Made by a program: the position numbers and the translations under genes
Shown here: in pieces, positions 31,995 through 44,220 of the stretch
Numbering within the stretch: position 1 is the stretch's first letter
How the letters are laid out: each line of letters starts with the position of its first letter
Notes under the pieces: generated by a model
Seen by the model: the letters and a program-made list of their open reading frames with translations, nothing else
Databases searched by the model: none
Told to the model about the DNA's origin: nothing
Assembly: GCF_003086295.3 (NCBI RefSeq)
Contig: NC_092046.1
Span: 103,395,363-103,459,362 of the forward strand
Direction of reading: 5' to 3'
Origin: Arachis hypogaea
Lineage: Eukaryota > Streptophyta > Magnoliopsida > Fabales > Fabaceae
DNA length: 64,000 nt

Positions 31995-32120
31995 CGACGA
32001 GGAGCCACAACTGTTGGAACTGGCATGGAGGCTGAGACGCGTAGAGAAGAAGGAGAGTGTGTGATCTCCGGGTTGGGTCGTTGTGTTGGGGCTCTAATTT
32101 TCTAATGGTTTGAACCTTGG

Positions 32121-32297
32121 CAAAAAAAACTAACGTGCCACGCACGTTAGCAAAATTAACGTTGTTAGTTACAGAATAGACGGAAGGACTAACGTGATCA
32201 ATTTTAAAACTTTTGAGGATGGTTTTGATTAAATTTATCTTTTCGGGACGAAAATGGAGATCGAGGTATCTTTCAGGGACGATTTTAACTATTAACT
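32121..32297 (-). repeat. Right terminal inverted repeat of I
   Basis: Inverse of 29343-29513. An inner 10-bp palindrome ACGTGC-GTGGC-ACGTTAG-like block is better preserved here than in the left copy. Confidence 0.75.
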
Positions 32298-34885
32298 CAA
32301 TAATAATATCTATAAAAGTATCATTTAATCATCAATTTATAAATTATTTTCAATTCAATACTCTAATTCAATATTTGGAGATAATCAAACTAATTTTCTT
32401 TAAATTATAAAATAGAGCTTAAAAATCTAATTATTCAAATTAAAGTATATAAAGTTCTTATTATCATTGAATTACTAAATCTTTAAATCATATATAAGAA
32501 ATTGTTTAATTGATATATAAAATCTCTTAAGAAATATAATCTCTATTAAATATAATAAATTATAAATAAATTTTTTATTTAATAATTTTTTTTAAATCCG
32601 GGATCTTACACGAAAAACTTTATGAAAAATAAAAATTAGCATGTTGGAAGTTTTATGCCTAAACTTTGACCCCAACAATGCTGAAAGGATGATCATGAAT
32701 CATAATTATTGTAGTAATTATTTGTCTCATCTTCTCATGAGAATATCTTACACCTCGTGTCACAAAGGAATTAACACTTGAATTTAAAGGTTGAAACATA
32801 ATCAATGGTTGCTTCTTTTGTACAACAACATGCAACCTCCTTTATAAGCAATTTCTACCTCCTTTCAGCATAAGAAAACATAGATTTGCAGTATTTGTAA
32901 ATAACTTTTATACCTTTAGAACTTTTAACTTGATCAAAATCTTTTCAAATTTGTAAAGTCTTCTTCCTTTTTTGTAATAGTGGTTTCATTACCACCATTT
33001 TATCAGCAACTTGTTGACTTATAATAGTTGTTGTCTCTATTGGTGTTGATGTAGTTGTTGGTATTTATAATTGTGCAATTACAGTATCTATTATTCGAGT
33101 TGTTTGTGTTAGTACTAACTAATTAATTTCTTCTCCACTTAAAAAAAAAAAGAATCAGCCAATGAATCACTAGGAGTTCTAGATCTTGCCATTGTTAAAA
33201 CCTATTGTAATGCATAAAAAAACTAGCAAACGACATTAGTTCATATATTTTTTACTTCCATTATATCAATGTCATAAAGTAAAAATCTTTCAATAAAAAA
33301 ATTGATAAAGTTTTATATTTGAAAAAATAAAAATAATGACAACATAAACAAAAAAAAAAATTGAACTTAAAAAATCAATTTTGACATAATAAAACCCTAA
33401 CTAATAAATGATAATTAACATTATAACAACAAAGATAAAAGGTAACAAAATAAAAAAAATAGTAACAATAATACGAGGAAGAAAGAGAAGCACATATCAA
33501 AGAGAAGAGTCAAAAGGAGAGAAGATGAAGAGATTGACAGTGACAGAGAAGCGTGTTGGGTAGGAGAGAGAGAGTTGTGTGAGAATAAAAATTTTTATGT
33601 GTGTTTGTTTATTATTGTGGAGGGAATAAGTTTTAGAATTATTTTATTTGATTAACTTTTGATTTTCCAGCCAAAATGATTAAAGATATTAAAATAATAA
33701 AATATACATATAATTAAAAAGACAAATAATTTAGTGAATAAAGGTATTTAAATATTATAAAAAGCCCAAATTTAAACCCTTGTTATTGGATTTCTATTAG
33801 TATAATAAAACTCTATATATATCTTTAAAGGCTTAACATTCTATTTCATATGTCTAGGTTTGGTCTATTAAAGAATTTAGCCTTTTTAAATAGCTTGAAC
33901 TTATTTTCTATCATATCAGGTTAAACATAGGTTAAGCTGCAAGTTCCTGGCAAGCCACCTAGCCTTTTTCTATTCTTTTCTCTCAATGCACCAAACAAAA
34001 AGATGATATAATTTTTTCTAAAAAAATTATATAATTTCATATTATTGTATCACTAAATTAGTAAATTGTTGATAAAAAAAAAGAGGAACAAAAGACATAG
34101 TTGAAACAAGAAGATAGATAAGTATTTTTTTTTTTTTACTAGACCTTTAAAAAATATGTTCTTAGCAACCTAGGTCACCGAAAGAGTTTTTTTATTAGAT
34201 CTTTAAATAATTTGTCCTTGACATCTTAGATCAAAGGGATGAAATTGAAAGTACTGACACTAAGAATTACCTTAGATTGGATCCTTCAATTTCTTCATGC
34301 AACAAGTAAAGCAAATCACTCACCTTACTTGAATACATATAAAAAAGCGTGCATAAGAACACCCATAAAATTTATTCGTCAAAAAATGCATAGAATGTCT
34401 TACAAATTTGCTTAACTAGACTCCTAAAAGTAGGCCAAAATTTTCTAGAATAAAATAATAAAATCTAAAATTAAATAAAAATATGACTCCAAAATTAATT
34501 CTAGCTGATTTAAATCGTATTTGATCTTATTAGAATAGATCAATTTGATTTAAATTTAAACTTCTAAAGATATAATAATCAATTTCAATTAGATTTGGTT
34601 TTATTAGATTAGATCATATTAATTTAAATGCCTAAAAATACTACCAAATAAATCAAAACAAAATCAAATCTTTCGGCAAACGCTAACAACAAATTAAATT
34701 TAATCTAATTAAATAAATTCGAATTTTGTGCCTCCAAAATCAGCATAATTATTTTTGAGACAAACTATTCATCTTCTTGATGTCTAAAACTGGCATAATA
34801 TAATTTTTCTAGTAACTAGATCTTTGAATAAAACAAGATTGTCAATATACTTTTTGGCTTTATAATGACAAAATACCGTCTTAAG
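32298..34885. other. AT-rich unclassified stretch
   Basis: No supported gene. A possible LTR end CGGGATCTTACA lies at 32599-32610. About 32630-33190 has a weak minus-strand coding look (MARSRTPSDSLADS near 33190) that soon breaks. 33480-33600 is GA-rich. 34260-34885 could hold the decayed 3' LTR of the chromovirus to its right. Confidence 0.4.
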
Positions 34886-34930
34886 CACGTATCATCCTCT
34901 CCATTTTTAAAAATATTCGTCCTCGAATAT
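34886..34930 (-). promoter_or_regulatory. Hairpin and PPT of the decayed chromovirus
   Basis: On the minus strand ATATTCG-AGGA-CGAATAT is a perfect 7-bp stem (34913-34930), followed by AAAAATGGAGAGGATGA. In many chromoviruses this stretch also encodes the last pol residues (here NSRTNIFKNGEDD). Confidence 0.6.
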
Positions 34931-36130
34931 ATATATATATGTGTGTGTGTGTCAAAAGAAAAAAATTAGATACACTAAATACAAATGGACCATAATACTT
35001 ACTAAAAAAATTATTCTTGTTGAAATCGTCAATAAAAATTCTAAACACTTGAAATAGACCATTTCCTCTAATAAGAAAGGTAGTTTTTCTCTGAGTAAGA
35101 AGTTTCTCTTTCTTCCAATGAACCCAAATTCAATCTCTTAGTTCAAAGACCATATTTTGATGACACTTTTTTATTTACTAAATTGTAGCTATGTCCTTCT
35201 TGTTAACTATTTTATGAACCTTCTCACATAAATTTTTAAGTCTTACTTTCACCATCTAAAATAACATCACTCAAATGTAAATGCATATGCATCAAATACA
35301 AACTAGTCAAACGGTGAAAATCATCCACAAATTCATAGTTATAATTTGCATCATGATAAGGAAGTTCAATATCTTATACGTAATTATTCAAAACACTCTT
35401 AATATGTAACATATGATCATCCAAACAACTAACATAAGTTAGCACATAATCAACCTCTTTAAAAATAACTTAACAATGTGCGTGAAATTTTTAATTTTTT
35501 TATATACAATTAAAAATACTATCACACTAATTCTGTCCACAATAAGAACAATGTTATAATTATGATTCTTGACCATAGACAACCAAGTAGAAAATTCATA
35601 GAAATATCAATCCATGTATGAGTAAGAATAAGCAAAAGAATGCTCAATATATTTGAAAAAGCTTAGTATTCAACTTTCTTACATGCAATAAAATCAGAAC
35701 AAATTTCGTCGACACTCCTACATTTATGAGGCTAACAAAAATATATAGATAACATATCAGAAATTCTTTTTATTTTACTATAACATTGTAAATCAATATT
35801 CTCACAAGTAACATATATAAAACAAAAATCAAATTTAGCTACAAAAATATTCTTCAATGTTCAAATACTAATAAATTAGGAGTAAGAATAGTGATTAGAT
35901 CATACCTTTTGAAGAACCCATCAATAACTACATTCTCATTACCTTGTTTAATCACATATGAAAAATAATCAAGCATCTTAGTCCACTTTGCATGTCTTTT
36001 ATTTAAGATTCTTTGAACTATCAAATACAACTTACAAAACACCTTGTTATATATTGAGCACTTGAGACTTGTCCTATGTAACTACTCACTAAAGTATGCA
36101 ATTGGTTATTTTTCTTTCTTTTCATCATCC
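34905..36130 (-). pseudogene. Chromovirus pol remnant (RNase H and integrase parts)
   Basis: Full of stops and shifts, but landmarks occur in the right order on the minus strand. RNase H (36130-35856) has RILNKRHAKWTKMLDYFSYV and VVIDGFFKRYD. An integrase-core segment (about 35720-35540) has DISMNFLLG in place of the usual DISMDFVLG. A C-terminal segment (about 35180-34905) has VFELRD-IWVHWKKEK and IRGNGLFQVF. These are signatures of plant Ty3/gypsy chromoviruses (Reina/CRM/Galadriel group). Protease and RT are not visible, so they were deleted or decayed. Confidence 0.65.
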
Positions 36131-36629
36131 ACATTAATGCCTTCGAGACTTACAAAAAAACCTGCAAAAATCTTGAAAAACTGACATAAAAACACTAGCC
36201 AATTTATGTTTAGTTTAGTTATGAGAGATTAAAGACTTTTTGGGCTTCAACGACACTAATGCACTCTTATCTAAACTATAACTTTTTAGATTTTTTCATA
36301 AGTGTGTTTATTGCTTTCAGTTTTTTTCTCTCATTGATTCTTTTCTCTCCCTATTCTCTTTCTTTCTCTCAAAATTCTCTCTTTCGCTTAGATATTGTCT
36401 CTTTCACTCAAATGCTCACTCTTTTTCTCACTTTCTTCTTCTCTTAAATTTTTTTCTTTTCTCTCTTATTTTTCAATTTGTTCACATCCCATAAACCCCT
36501 TTAAAAATTTTTGCATCTTTAGTTTATGTAAGTATACAGCTCCATTTACAACATACTCAACAAATTATTCTACAACTGGTTTTGAAAGAGAATTAAAAAT
36601 GTAATTTGAAGAATTCTTCTAATGTTGTT

Positions 36630-37130
36630 TTATATGATTCTTTTTGGAATCTGCAACTTGAATTTTGCCTTTTTCTCAAGCTTTACTCCTTTAAAAACCT
36701 TTATAGCATCAAAGTACGAAGAGAGCCAAGTTGCCATGCTGTTACTCACCACCTTAATGGCCAAACTGACTAAATCCTCCATTGTTGCATGATAGTAAAG
36801 TTCAACCTCATTTGTAATTTTTTGATTTAATCCAATAAAAAATCGCTCCATAAAAATCTTAGGATTCTTTTCAACGTTAGCCTTACTCATTAAATTCAAC
36901 AACTCCTTGTAGTACTCCTTTAAAGATTTTGATCCTTGTTTCAACTTTCAACCTAAGAAGCTTTTCAAGAAATTCTTTATGGTATAATGATGGTCAAAAT
37001 AGGTTCCTTATGATTTTCTTAATCTTCTCACATATGCAAATTGACTTTTTTCATACCTTTTTCTTTTTAAATCTTTCTATCTCGTTCAACCAAATACGAG
37101 TATTGTCAAAATATTTGGCTTCTACTAATC
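36630..37130 (-). pseudogene. Chromovirus gag remnant
   Basis: The clearest frame (36944-36630) reads KQGSKSLKEYYKELLNLM and ERFFIGLNQKITNEVEL then MEDLVSLAIKV, matching the Ty3/gypsy gag domain of chromoviruses. Earlier residues (YHKEFLEKLLRLK) appear in another frame up to about 37000. It lies upstream of the pol remnant on the same strand, so both belong to one old element. Confidence 0.72.
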
Positions 37131-38486
37131 TAACTTTTTTTTTTTAAAAGTTAGAACATGCAAAAATAAATTTTACCATCTTTTCCTATTTGAAATTAGT
37201 TTTATCAGTCTTTTCTTAAAAAGTAAGATTTTGCATCTTAAAAACCTTTTTCTCGTATGAAATTCCTTCGCCATCACTATTACGAGTCTTAATCCTCATT
37301 GATTTTGATTTAGAAACTTGAAAAAAAGAATAAAAAAGATCTCACAACATTTTTTTCAAAGTACACTCGTGTTTGCCCATTTTAAGAAATTAAAAAATCG
37401 TAAACTCCTTCCCCTATGTGTGTGTACATAACTATGTGTGTAAGACCTTCTTATTTGTATATACTGTGTGTTGTGATAAATAATTTAGGATTATCTTTGT
37501 ATTTAATTATATTTTTGAAATATTTAATCATGTTTGGAACTTTATCATGTTGTAAATTTTTTAAAGAGAAGCACTATAAATTAATTAAGTTTTGAGGCGA
37601 GACAAGACGAGGTGAGATGAGTACAAAACAGATATATACCTGCAAATTTAGGTATGAGCCAAAAATTAAAATACACGTAAATAATAAAAAAAAAATGAGA
37701 CCATGTATAGAAGTTTGGGACAAATATAAATATTAAATATCCATCCTACTTCGTTCTATTGTTATCCTTAATTATAAGTCACTATTTTTTAAAAAAAATT
37801 AAATATTAAAAAAGTATTAGTATCTAACAATTATGAAAAGAAACTTCTTTTTTGAATAGACGGAACTTAAATCCAAAAAAGAAGATTACGAAGACACATA
37901 TGCACGGGGTATAAAAACGTCGTCTACTCTAATAATTTTCTACTAAACTTTTTACACTACAAAACCTAGGTTCAAATTTTATTTGTTACCTTTTAAATCT
38001 TATTAGCCTTTTTCCCCTAATAACAATATATTTTTATAGATCAAGTCATTTTGTTTAATGATTTTCATTGTTCCTTTTATTTTTTTCTTTTCTCCTACGT
38101 CTATTATTATATAAAAATTATAATAACTCCTAATTGAATGTATTACGAATATATATATATATATATTGAAGTTAATTTATTTTAGATTTTATTTATTTTC
38201 TCATGATATTCAAATTAGAACATATTAAGTAAAATATTTTATAGTATAAATATATTTTACATACTATTTTACTAATTTATTTTAAATGCATACATAAAAA
38301 ATATTTAAAAAAATAATATTTTATTATAAATTTCTATTTTGATATGATATTTGTTAAAAAAAATTATTAAAAATAATAAAAAAAACCAATGTCACTAAAT
38401 ATATAATACAATATTTGATTATATAAATTTTTAGATTTTAGCCCTTTCTGTTTAAAATTTTTGTGACGGTCAATAATAGTACTATA
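37131..38486. other. AT-rich unclassified stretch
   Basis: No gene seen. Includes an (AT)n run near 38146-38167. The first 250 bp may be the decayed 5' part of the chromovirus gag. Confidence 0.4.
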
Positions 38487-38857
38487 GAAGGAATTTGGAT
38501 TCTCTAAATTTTAAATTTTCACTTTAGAGGATAAAGCGAGGAATTTAGATCCTCTAAATTTTGAATTTTACTTTAGAAAGTAAAATGTGATCTCTGACTA
38601 TTTATTTTATAGGTGGGACCAAGAGACAATATGAGAGAAAAACTATTTTAAGGGTTAAAGATTATACTTTACCCTCTAAAATGAAAATTCAAAATTTAGA
38701 AAATTCAATTTCTAAAGTGAGATTTCTCATCATTTAATTTTTTCTCTTTTTTATTTTTTTTTTATCCCACCTATAAAATAAATTATGATAGATTATATTT
38801 TATTTTTTAAAATAAAATTCAAAATTTAGAAAATTCAAATTTCTTTTAGAGAGTCTC
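38487..38857. mobile_element. MITE-like palindromic element
   Basis: The block (A/G)GAATTT-GATTCTCTAAATTTT recurs twice in direct orientation on the left (near 38490 and 38550) and twice inverted on the right (near 38690 and 38830). Inner arms TTTATTTTATAGGTGGGA and its complement (about 38606 and 38765) also pair. The 370-bp unit would fold into a long hairpin. Target duplications are not clear. Confidence 0.6.
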
Positions 38858-39696
38858 AACAAATAATTAGCATTTCCGTAGGTATTAGAAAAATGAAAAA
38901 AAAAAAAACACGAAAAAAAAATTAGAAGAGAAGAAAATGCTTGAGATGTTACAAGTAAACCCTCACTTTTCTTGGACATGGACAAAGAAAATGTCTAAAT
39001 ACTGCACACAATCAGTCAATCATTGATCAGTTATCGAACAGCATTTTTATCTATGGAATTTTAGGCTTTGGAATTTTTTAGCTTATTTCCGATCGTTCGG
39101 AATCTGGTATGGAGGGATGGAGTTTTAATTGGGCTTTGCTTCATCCAAGGCAAACTTTGTCTGTAGCCTGTAGGATAAAATTCTAAGAATGTTTTGCTTT
39201 GTCAAAAAACCTGTGCTCACCTTTAATAATGGACTTGGGCTTTTGTTAGATATATATTTTTGTTTTATTATAGATATAATCTAGTCAATACCAAAAACAA
39301 ATTTAATCTAGTTGGTTGGAGTTTTTCTTACGAACTTTTATGTAAAAAAACATTGAGGAAGAACAATATCCCATACCTATGGTTTTAGAAGAGGTACCTG
39401 TAAACTGGACAAAATCTTCATCACCAGATAATGTCCATCATTATGTGATTTGACTTCAGTGGATATTATAATTAATAACCTTGTTTGGGTGTTAAGTTTA
39501 GCAAAGTGAAAAAAAAATTAATTTTATAAAAATTAAACATATACACAAAAAATTAATCACCATATATTTGTATATAAATATATATATTATTTAATTTATT
39601 TTTAATATATATTTTATATTTTGACATGTATTATATATAAATAACTGATTTAATAATTAATTTTTTATTAGCATGATTGATAATTTTATTTATATC
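38858..39696. other. AT-rich unclassified stretch
   Basis: No gene or repeat recognised. It forms the left outer flank of the Tat-like element. Confidence 0.4.
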
Positions 39697-39848
39697 TGTA
39701 CCAGAAAATTCTGGTAGGGGTTGTGATATGGATCGAGGACTTGCAAGTCGAAACAGTGGCCGGATCGCCTGACTGAAGCAATGGGGGGTGGTACCTGCAA
39801 AGACACTCCGACGCTCAAGTCAAAATGGATCTTAGAGGTATAAGGTGT
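39697..39848 (-). repeat. 3' LTR fragment of M
   Basis: TTCTGGTAGGGGTTGTGAT to GGTATAAGGTGT aligns with 63767-63902. It stops where N's LTR begins. The counterpart continues GTAGAATGAATCGC, so N inserted here; the rest of the LTR is missing on N's far side. Confidence 0.72.
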
Positions 39849-41323
39849 TGATAAACCCATATTTTATGATGTATTTTGTGCTAAAATTGAGTGTTTCTAT
39901 CAATTCTTCACCTACTTATTCATGTAAATTGCATGGTTTTACTATTCCTTCCTTATTTTATGATATATGTGAAAAACATGTTTCCTATGCTTTAAAAATA
40001 TTAATTTTAATTACACTTTATTACCATTCGATGCCGTGATTTGTGTGTTAAGTATTTTCAGGTCTCATAGGGCAGGAATGGCTTAAAGGACAGAAAGGAA
40101 ACATACAAAAATGGAAGAAAAATACAAAAAATGGAGTTTTGAAGAAAAGGCAGCGACGCGAACGCATGGACGACGCGAACGCGTGCCTAGCGCGAAATAG
40201 CAGTGACGCGTACGCGTGGACGACGCGGATGCGCGCCTTGAGCAGAACGCAAATGACGCGTACGCGTGACAAGGAAAACTCCCAGATGACGCGAACGCGT
40301 GACCCACGCGAACGCGTGACAGACGCCACGTACAAGAATCTGCAGAAAATGCCCCCAGCGATTTCTGGACCCTTTTTCGGCCCAAATCCAAGTCAGAAAC
40401 ACAGAATATAAGCCAGAAAATAGAGGAATAAAAAAAAAGAACAACGGAGTGATAGATACAATATACACAATTTTAGGATTAGATGTAGTTTTAGAGAGAA
40501 AGGTTCTCTCCTCTCTCTTAGGATTAGGATTTAGGATTTCTATTATGTTTAAGCTATGATCTCTTCAATCACAGGTTCAATATTTCTTTAATTTATTTTC
40601 TACTTTTATTTATTCCATTACTTTAATTGTCATTTATCTTTTCATTATTGATTTACAAACTTTCCATGATATGATTTGAATTTATGTTTAAATGCAATTT
40701 GAGGTATTTCAGATTAATGATTGTTTTAATTATGATGGTTTCAATTCAATTTAGATTTATTTTCCCCTTTTGTCTTTGGTTAAGTAATTAACAACACTTG
40801 AGTTATCAAACTCAGCTGTTGATTGAAATTGGAATTCTCTGCTGGTTAATTTGTACTCCAATAACTCTAGTCTTTCCATAGGAGTTGACTAGGACTTGAG
40901 GATCAAATTAATTAGTCCACTTGACTCTTCTTTGTTTAGCAATGGTTAATTTAAATGGGAGCAGAATCCAATTCTCATCACACCTGATAAGGATAACTAG
41001 GATAGGATTTCAATTTCTTATACCTTGCCAAGAGATTTTATTATTATTAATTTATTTTTCTTGTTATTTAAATTACTTGTTCCCTATTTAAAAAAAACCC
41101 AGAAATATACTGTTTTACATAACCAACAATAAATCATACCTCCCTGCAATTCCTTGAGAAGACGACACGAGGTTTGAATACTTCGGTTATAAATTTTGTT
41201 GGGTTTGCTTAAGTGACAACCAAAACTTTTGTACGAAAGGATTCTCTGTTGGTTTAGAAACTATACTTACAACGCGATTATATTTCTATTAAAATTCTTT
41301 ACCGAGCAGAGATCCGATCGTCA
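39849..41323 (+). repeat. 5' LTR of element N
   Basis: A 1475-bp LTR from TGATAAACCC to CGATCGTCA, clearly homologous to the LTRs of A and B. A TATA-like ATATAAG lies near 40405. Confidence 0.87.
40150..40330. repeat. CG-rich palindrome array in LTR of N
   Basis: Here the core is ACGCGTACGCGT and ACGCGAACGCGT, starting about 301 bp into the LTR. The central dinucleotide differs from A (AT), as if units are homogenised within each element lineage. Confidence 0.78.
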
Positions 41324-41326
41324 AAA

Positions 41327-41344
41327 TGGCGCCGTTGCCGGGGA
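41327..41344 (+). promoter_or_regulatory. Primer-binding site of N (tRNA-Asp)
   Basis: TGGCGCCGTTGCCGGGGA is a perfect complement of the 3' end of plant tRNA-Asp including CCA, three bases after the LTR. Confidence 0.9.
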
Positions 41345-41442
41345 ATTGCAACTGTGTGCCTTATTATTGGTTATTGTAAATATTTTCTTTTACATGTTTA
41401 TTCGTTTTTATTTTCGTTTTATTTTAATTTTTAATTGGTACT

Positions 41443-43090
41443 ATGAGTTCTCACCCCCGTTGCTTTGAGTTTAGTTCTAATAATGTTGAAAGGAATGGAA
41501 GCTATAACAGGAACATGCATCAAGGTAAAAAAATCAGAGATCAACGGAGCCACGAGGATCTAATCAACCCTTTAGGCAACAACACCTTCCAAACTACCAT
41601 GGACGACGACCATTCAACAATGCATGTCGAGACAATAGTTATGGTGGACCCTTTCATGACAACTATCACCCACCAATTTACTACAGTCAAGAGCTATTCC
41701 GAGGTGCATAACAAGATGATAGATATGGTGGACCCCTTGTAATTACTGACAAGCCCCACCATATGCCTATGAACCACCTCCTCAACACAGCTTTGAACCA
41801 CCACACTCATAAGCCAACTACCACCATTCACCTCCATGTGACCCTAACCCTTATCCACCCCAATTCCAACCCAATTACTCCCAAGAACCACCACCTCCCA
41901 ATGCACCATGTCCATATCCATCACCCCAAGAATCAAGGGAGCAACTCAAGGAAACATTTGAAAAATTTCATGCCACACTTCACCAATTGAATCAAGCGAT
42001 AAATTGACTGCCTTCCCGACGTTCGGACACTCAAGGAATCCCCATGGCTTCATGTGGGCAATCTAATAAAGAACGCAGCATGAAGGAGATATTGGAAGCC
42101 CCACTGGACAATAAAGAGCATGATTTTGTACTGGAACAAGTAGAGGAAGCTGAAATTATCGAAGAAGAAGAATTAGTTGAAGATTTAGGAGATGCTGAAC
42201 CTCCATGGGAATCCAGAATTGAGAAGAATTCCGTCAAGGAAATTGCAATTGATGCTAAGGAGGATAGTGCACAACCCCCAAAGCAGGAATCTTATGAAGA
42301 ACTGGACGGAACAACTCAACAAGCAAGTTTCCTTGGTGATGATGATCATGAGTCAAATCCTCCTAGTAATGAACTTGCATCCGCAAGTGAATTCTTTGAG
42401 ATGGAAGAATCTTCCCCAAGTGAATACGAAGATGATGCGGATGTAGACTTTTCGCAACCTCCAACCTATGATTTGAGTGATGAGGAAGATATTGAAGACT
42501 TTGATCAAGACGTGGTTGAAATTAAAGAAGTTCGCAAGGAAGTGGAAGAATTCACAGAAGAACACAAAGGAGTAGAGCTTGAAAAACCACTGGAAACACA
42601 TATCCCAAGGCCATTACCACCCAATACAAAATTCAAGTGGGTAAAATCCTTTTATCTTTAATTTTCCACTTGAATATAGTTTGTTGAAATAGATGGCCAG
42701 CTTAGAGCTCTTTGCGGCTTTAAGAGTAAAAAGGAAATGGTTCATTCTCAGAGCTGGTATGCAAGATTAATTAAGGTTCCACGCTTCAATTTGAAGTGCA
42801 AGGATTGGTTTCGAGTTCAATTGAATGGGTCTCGGAAAATGTTTGGTCATCTTAGTGAGAATACAACTTCCAAACCGCCCGGCTGGAAAAATATAAATCG
42901 AGACAAAGGCGGATATAAAAGCAAGGTTTGGGATCCTGGAATCTATTCTGACATTCAACACCTCGGGAGCCTGAAAACATGAGTGAAATTGCTCAAAGGC
43001 TTCACATGCCTAGTCTGGGATCCCGGAGGCTGTTGGCATTCCAAATAGTGATGGAGATTTTTGGACGAATTCAAGCACAAGCCACCATAA
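41443..43090 (+). pseudogene. ORF1 of N, acidic protein, multiply broken
   Basis: ATG 41443 (MSSHPRCFEFSSNNVERNG) lies about 100 bp after the PBS. A Gln/Asn/Tyr-rich N-terminal part (to about 42000) is split between frames. The acidic middle is open from 42044 to 42661 and the Trp-rich C-terminus from 42700 to 43090, with several stops. It matches ORF1 of A closely, including the final HKPP. The N-terminal 600 bp is longer than in A, so A's ORF1 may be N-terminally shortened. No gag zinc knuckle seen. Confidence 0.7.
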
Positions 43091-43139
43091 CAAAGGACTC
43101 CCCAAATGTCCAACTTAAGGACTTTAACTAAAAGTGCTA

Positions 43140-43157
43140 GGTGGGAGACAACCCACC
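43140..43157 (+). other. End-of-ORF1 hairpin, copy in N
   Basis: GGTGGG-AGACAA-CCCACC, 50 nt after the ORF1 stop, with the same flanks as in A and B. Confidence 0.6.
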
Positions 43158-43309
43158 GTGGTATGATCGTTCCTTTTTCAGTTTTATTTCATTTTGTTTG
43201 TTTCTAAGTTTTATTTTATTCTATTTTCATTGAACCTGGAATTATTCATAGCATCCACATTAGCATTGCATATTGCATACTACATAATTGCATATAAAAA
43301 AAATTCACC

Positions 43310-43700
43310 CCACGCGAGCGCGCAGGCCACGCGTAGGCGTCGATCAGCAATCGGCATAAAGATCCAACGCCTAGAAAGTTGGGCTGGAATCATGCGGCTG
43401 GTGTGCCTTTAGCACAAACTGGCCCACGCGTTCGCGTCCCTGAAACAAACGCGTCACTCGCACTACGCACATCCCACACGAAAGCGTGAGCGACGCGTAC
43501 GCGTCGAATGGATTTTAGGGAACCTCATGGAAACAGAGAGTTGCGCCAAAACGACGATGGAATCGTGCGTTTAGCACAATTCTGAGCGACGCGTACGCGA
43601 GCCCCACGCGTATGCATCCCTTTCATTATCCCACAATCACGCGATCGCGTCAATGACGCGTTCGCGTCAGAGCCCTTTTCGCCCCAAACACGCGATCGCG
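43310..43700. repeat. CG-rich palindrome array in interior of N
   Basis: ACGCGTACGCG, ACGCGATCGCGT and ACGCGTTCGCGT-like units are scattered over 390 bp, at the same place between ORF1 and ORF2 as in A and B. Confidence 0.75.
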
Positions 43701-43737
43701 TGGATTCAAAATCAATAACCCCAACCCACGCGAAACC

Positions 43738-44220
43738 CTACCCATTCCGCGTCACCCTTTTCCCCCTAATCCTCCTCTGATCTCTCTGCCTTCTCCCCCC
43801 AACCACCACACCACCACCATCACCGCCCAGAACCGCCCTCACCCAGACTGCCGAACCACCCTCGCCGGAGCCACCCCACTTCCCCTCTTCTCCCCTTCTT
43901 TCCTCTTCCCCCTTCTTCCTCCCTCCACGCCCCGCCCCCACTGTCGTTGCCTCGTTCCGAGCCACCCAGCGCCGCCGCCACCTCCCAGACCCCAGCAAAC
44001 ACCTACCAGCCACCACAACACAACCCTAACCCCCTCACCTCTACTCCTTCTTCCCTTAAACCCACACGGCCACACCCACCACACAGCCCCCTGCCCCACC
44101 ACAGACCACCGTCGTACTGCCACCCATCACCGCCACAACACCACCACCACACTCCCACCATCACTCTAATCCATATCTTTGTTCCCCTACACACCAGGTT
44201 CCGCCGAACACTAAAAATTT
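43738..44220 (+). other. C-rich tract between ORF1 and ORF2 in N
   Basis: Sense strand C-rich (CCACCACC, CCCTTCTTCC), equivalent to 6061-6515 of A. Only low-complexity frames. Confidence 0.6.

Larger units (their letters stand above)
29343..32297. mobile_element. Element I: MULE-like element with captured RNase H fragment
   Basis: Terminal inverted repeats of about 170 bp (29343-29513 and 32121-32297) begin AGTTAGTAG/AGTTAATAG and share long blocks such as GTTAGTCCTTCCGTCTATT. Flanks show TAATAATAA versus CAATAATAA, compatible with a 9-bp target duplication but of low complexity. Without solo LTR J the element is about 1.27 kb, too small for a transposase. The interior carries an RNase H-like fragment, as in Pack-MULE-type captures. 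Confidence 0.68.

Noticed and set aside
32298..32610. Complete Tekay-like LTR ending at 32610
   Set aside because: Only the terminal CGGGATCTTACA supports it; no partner end or PBS was found.
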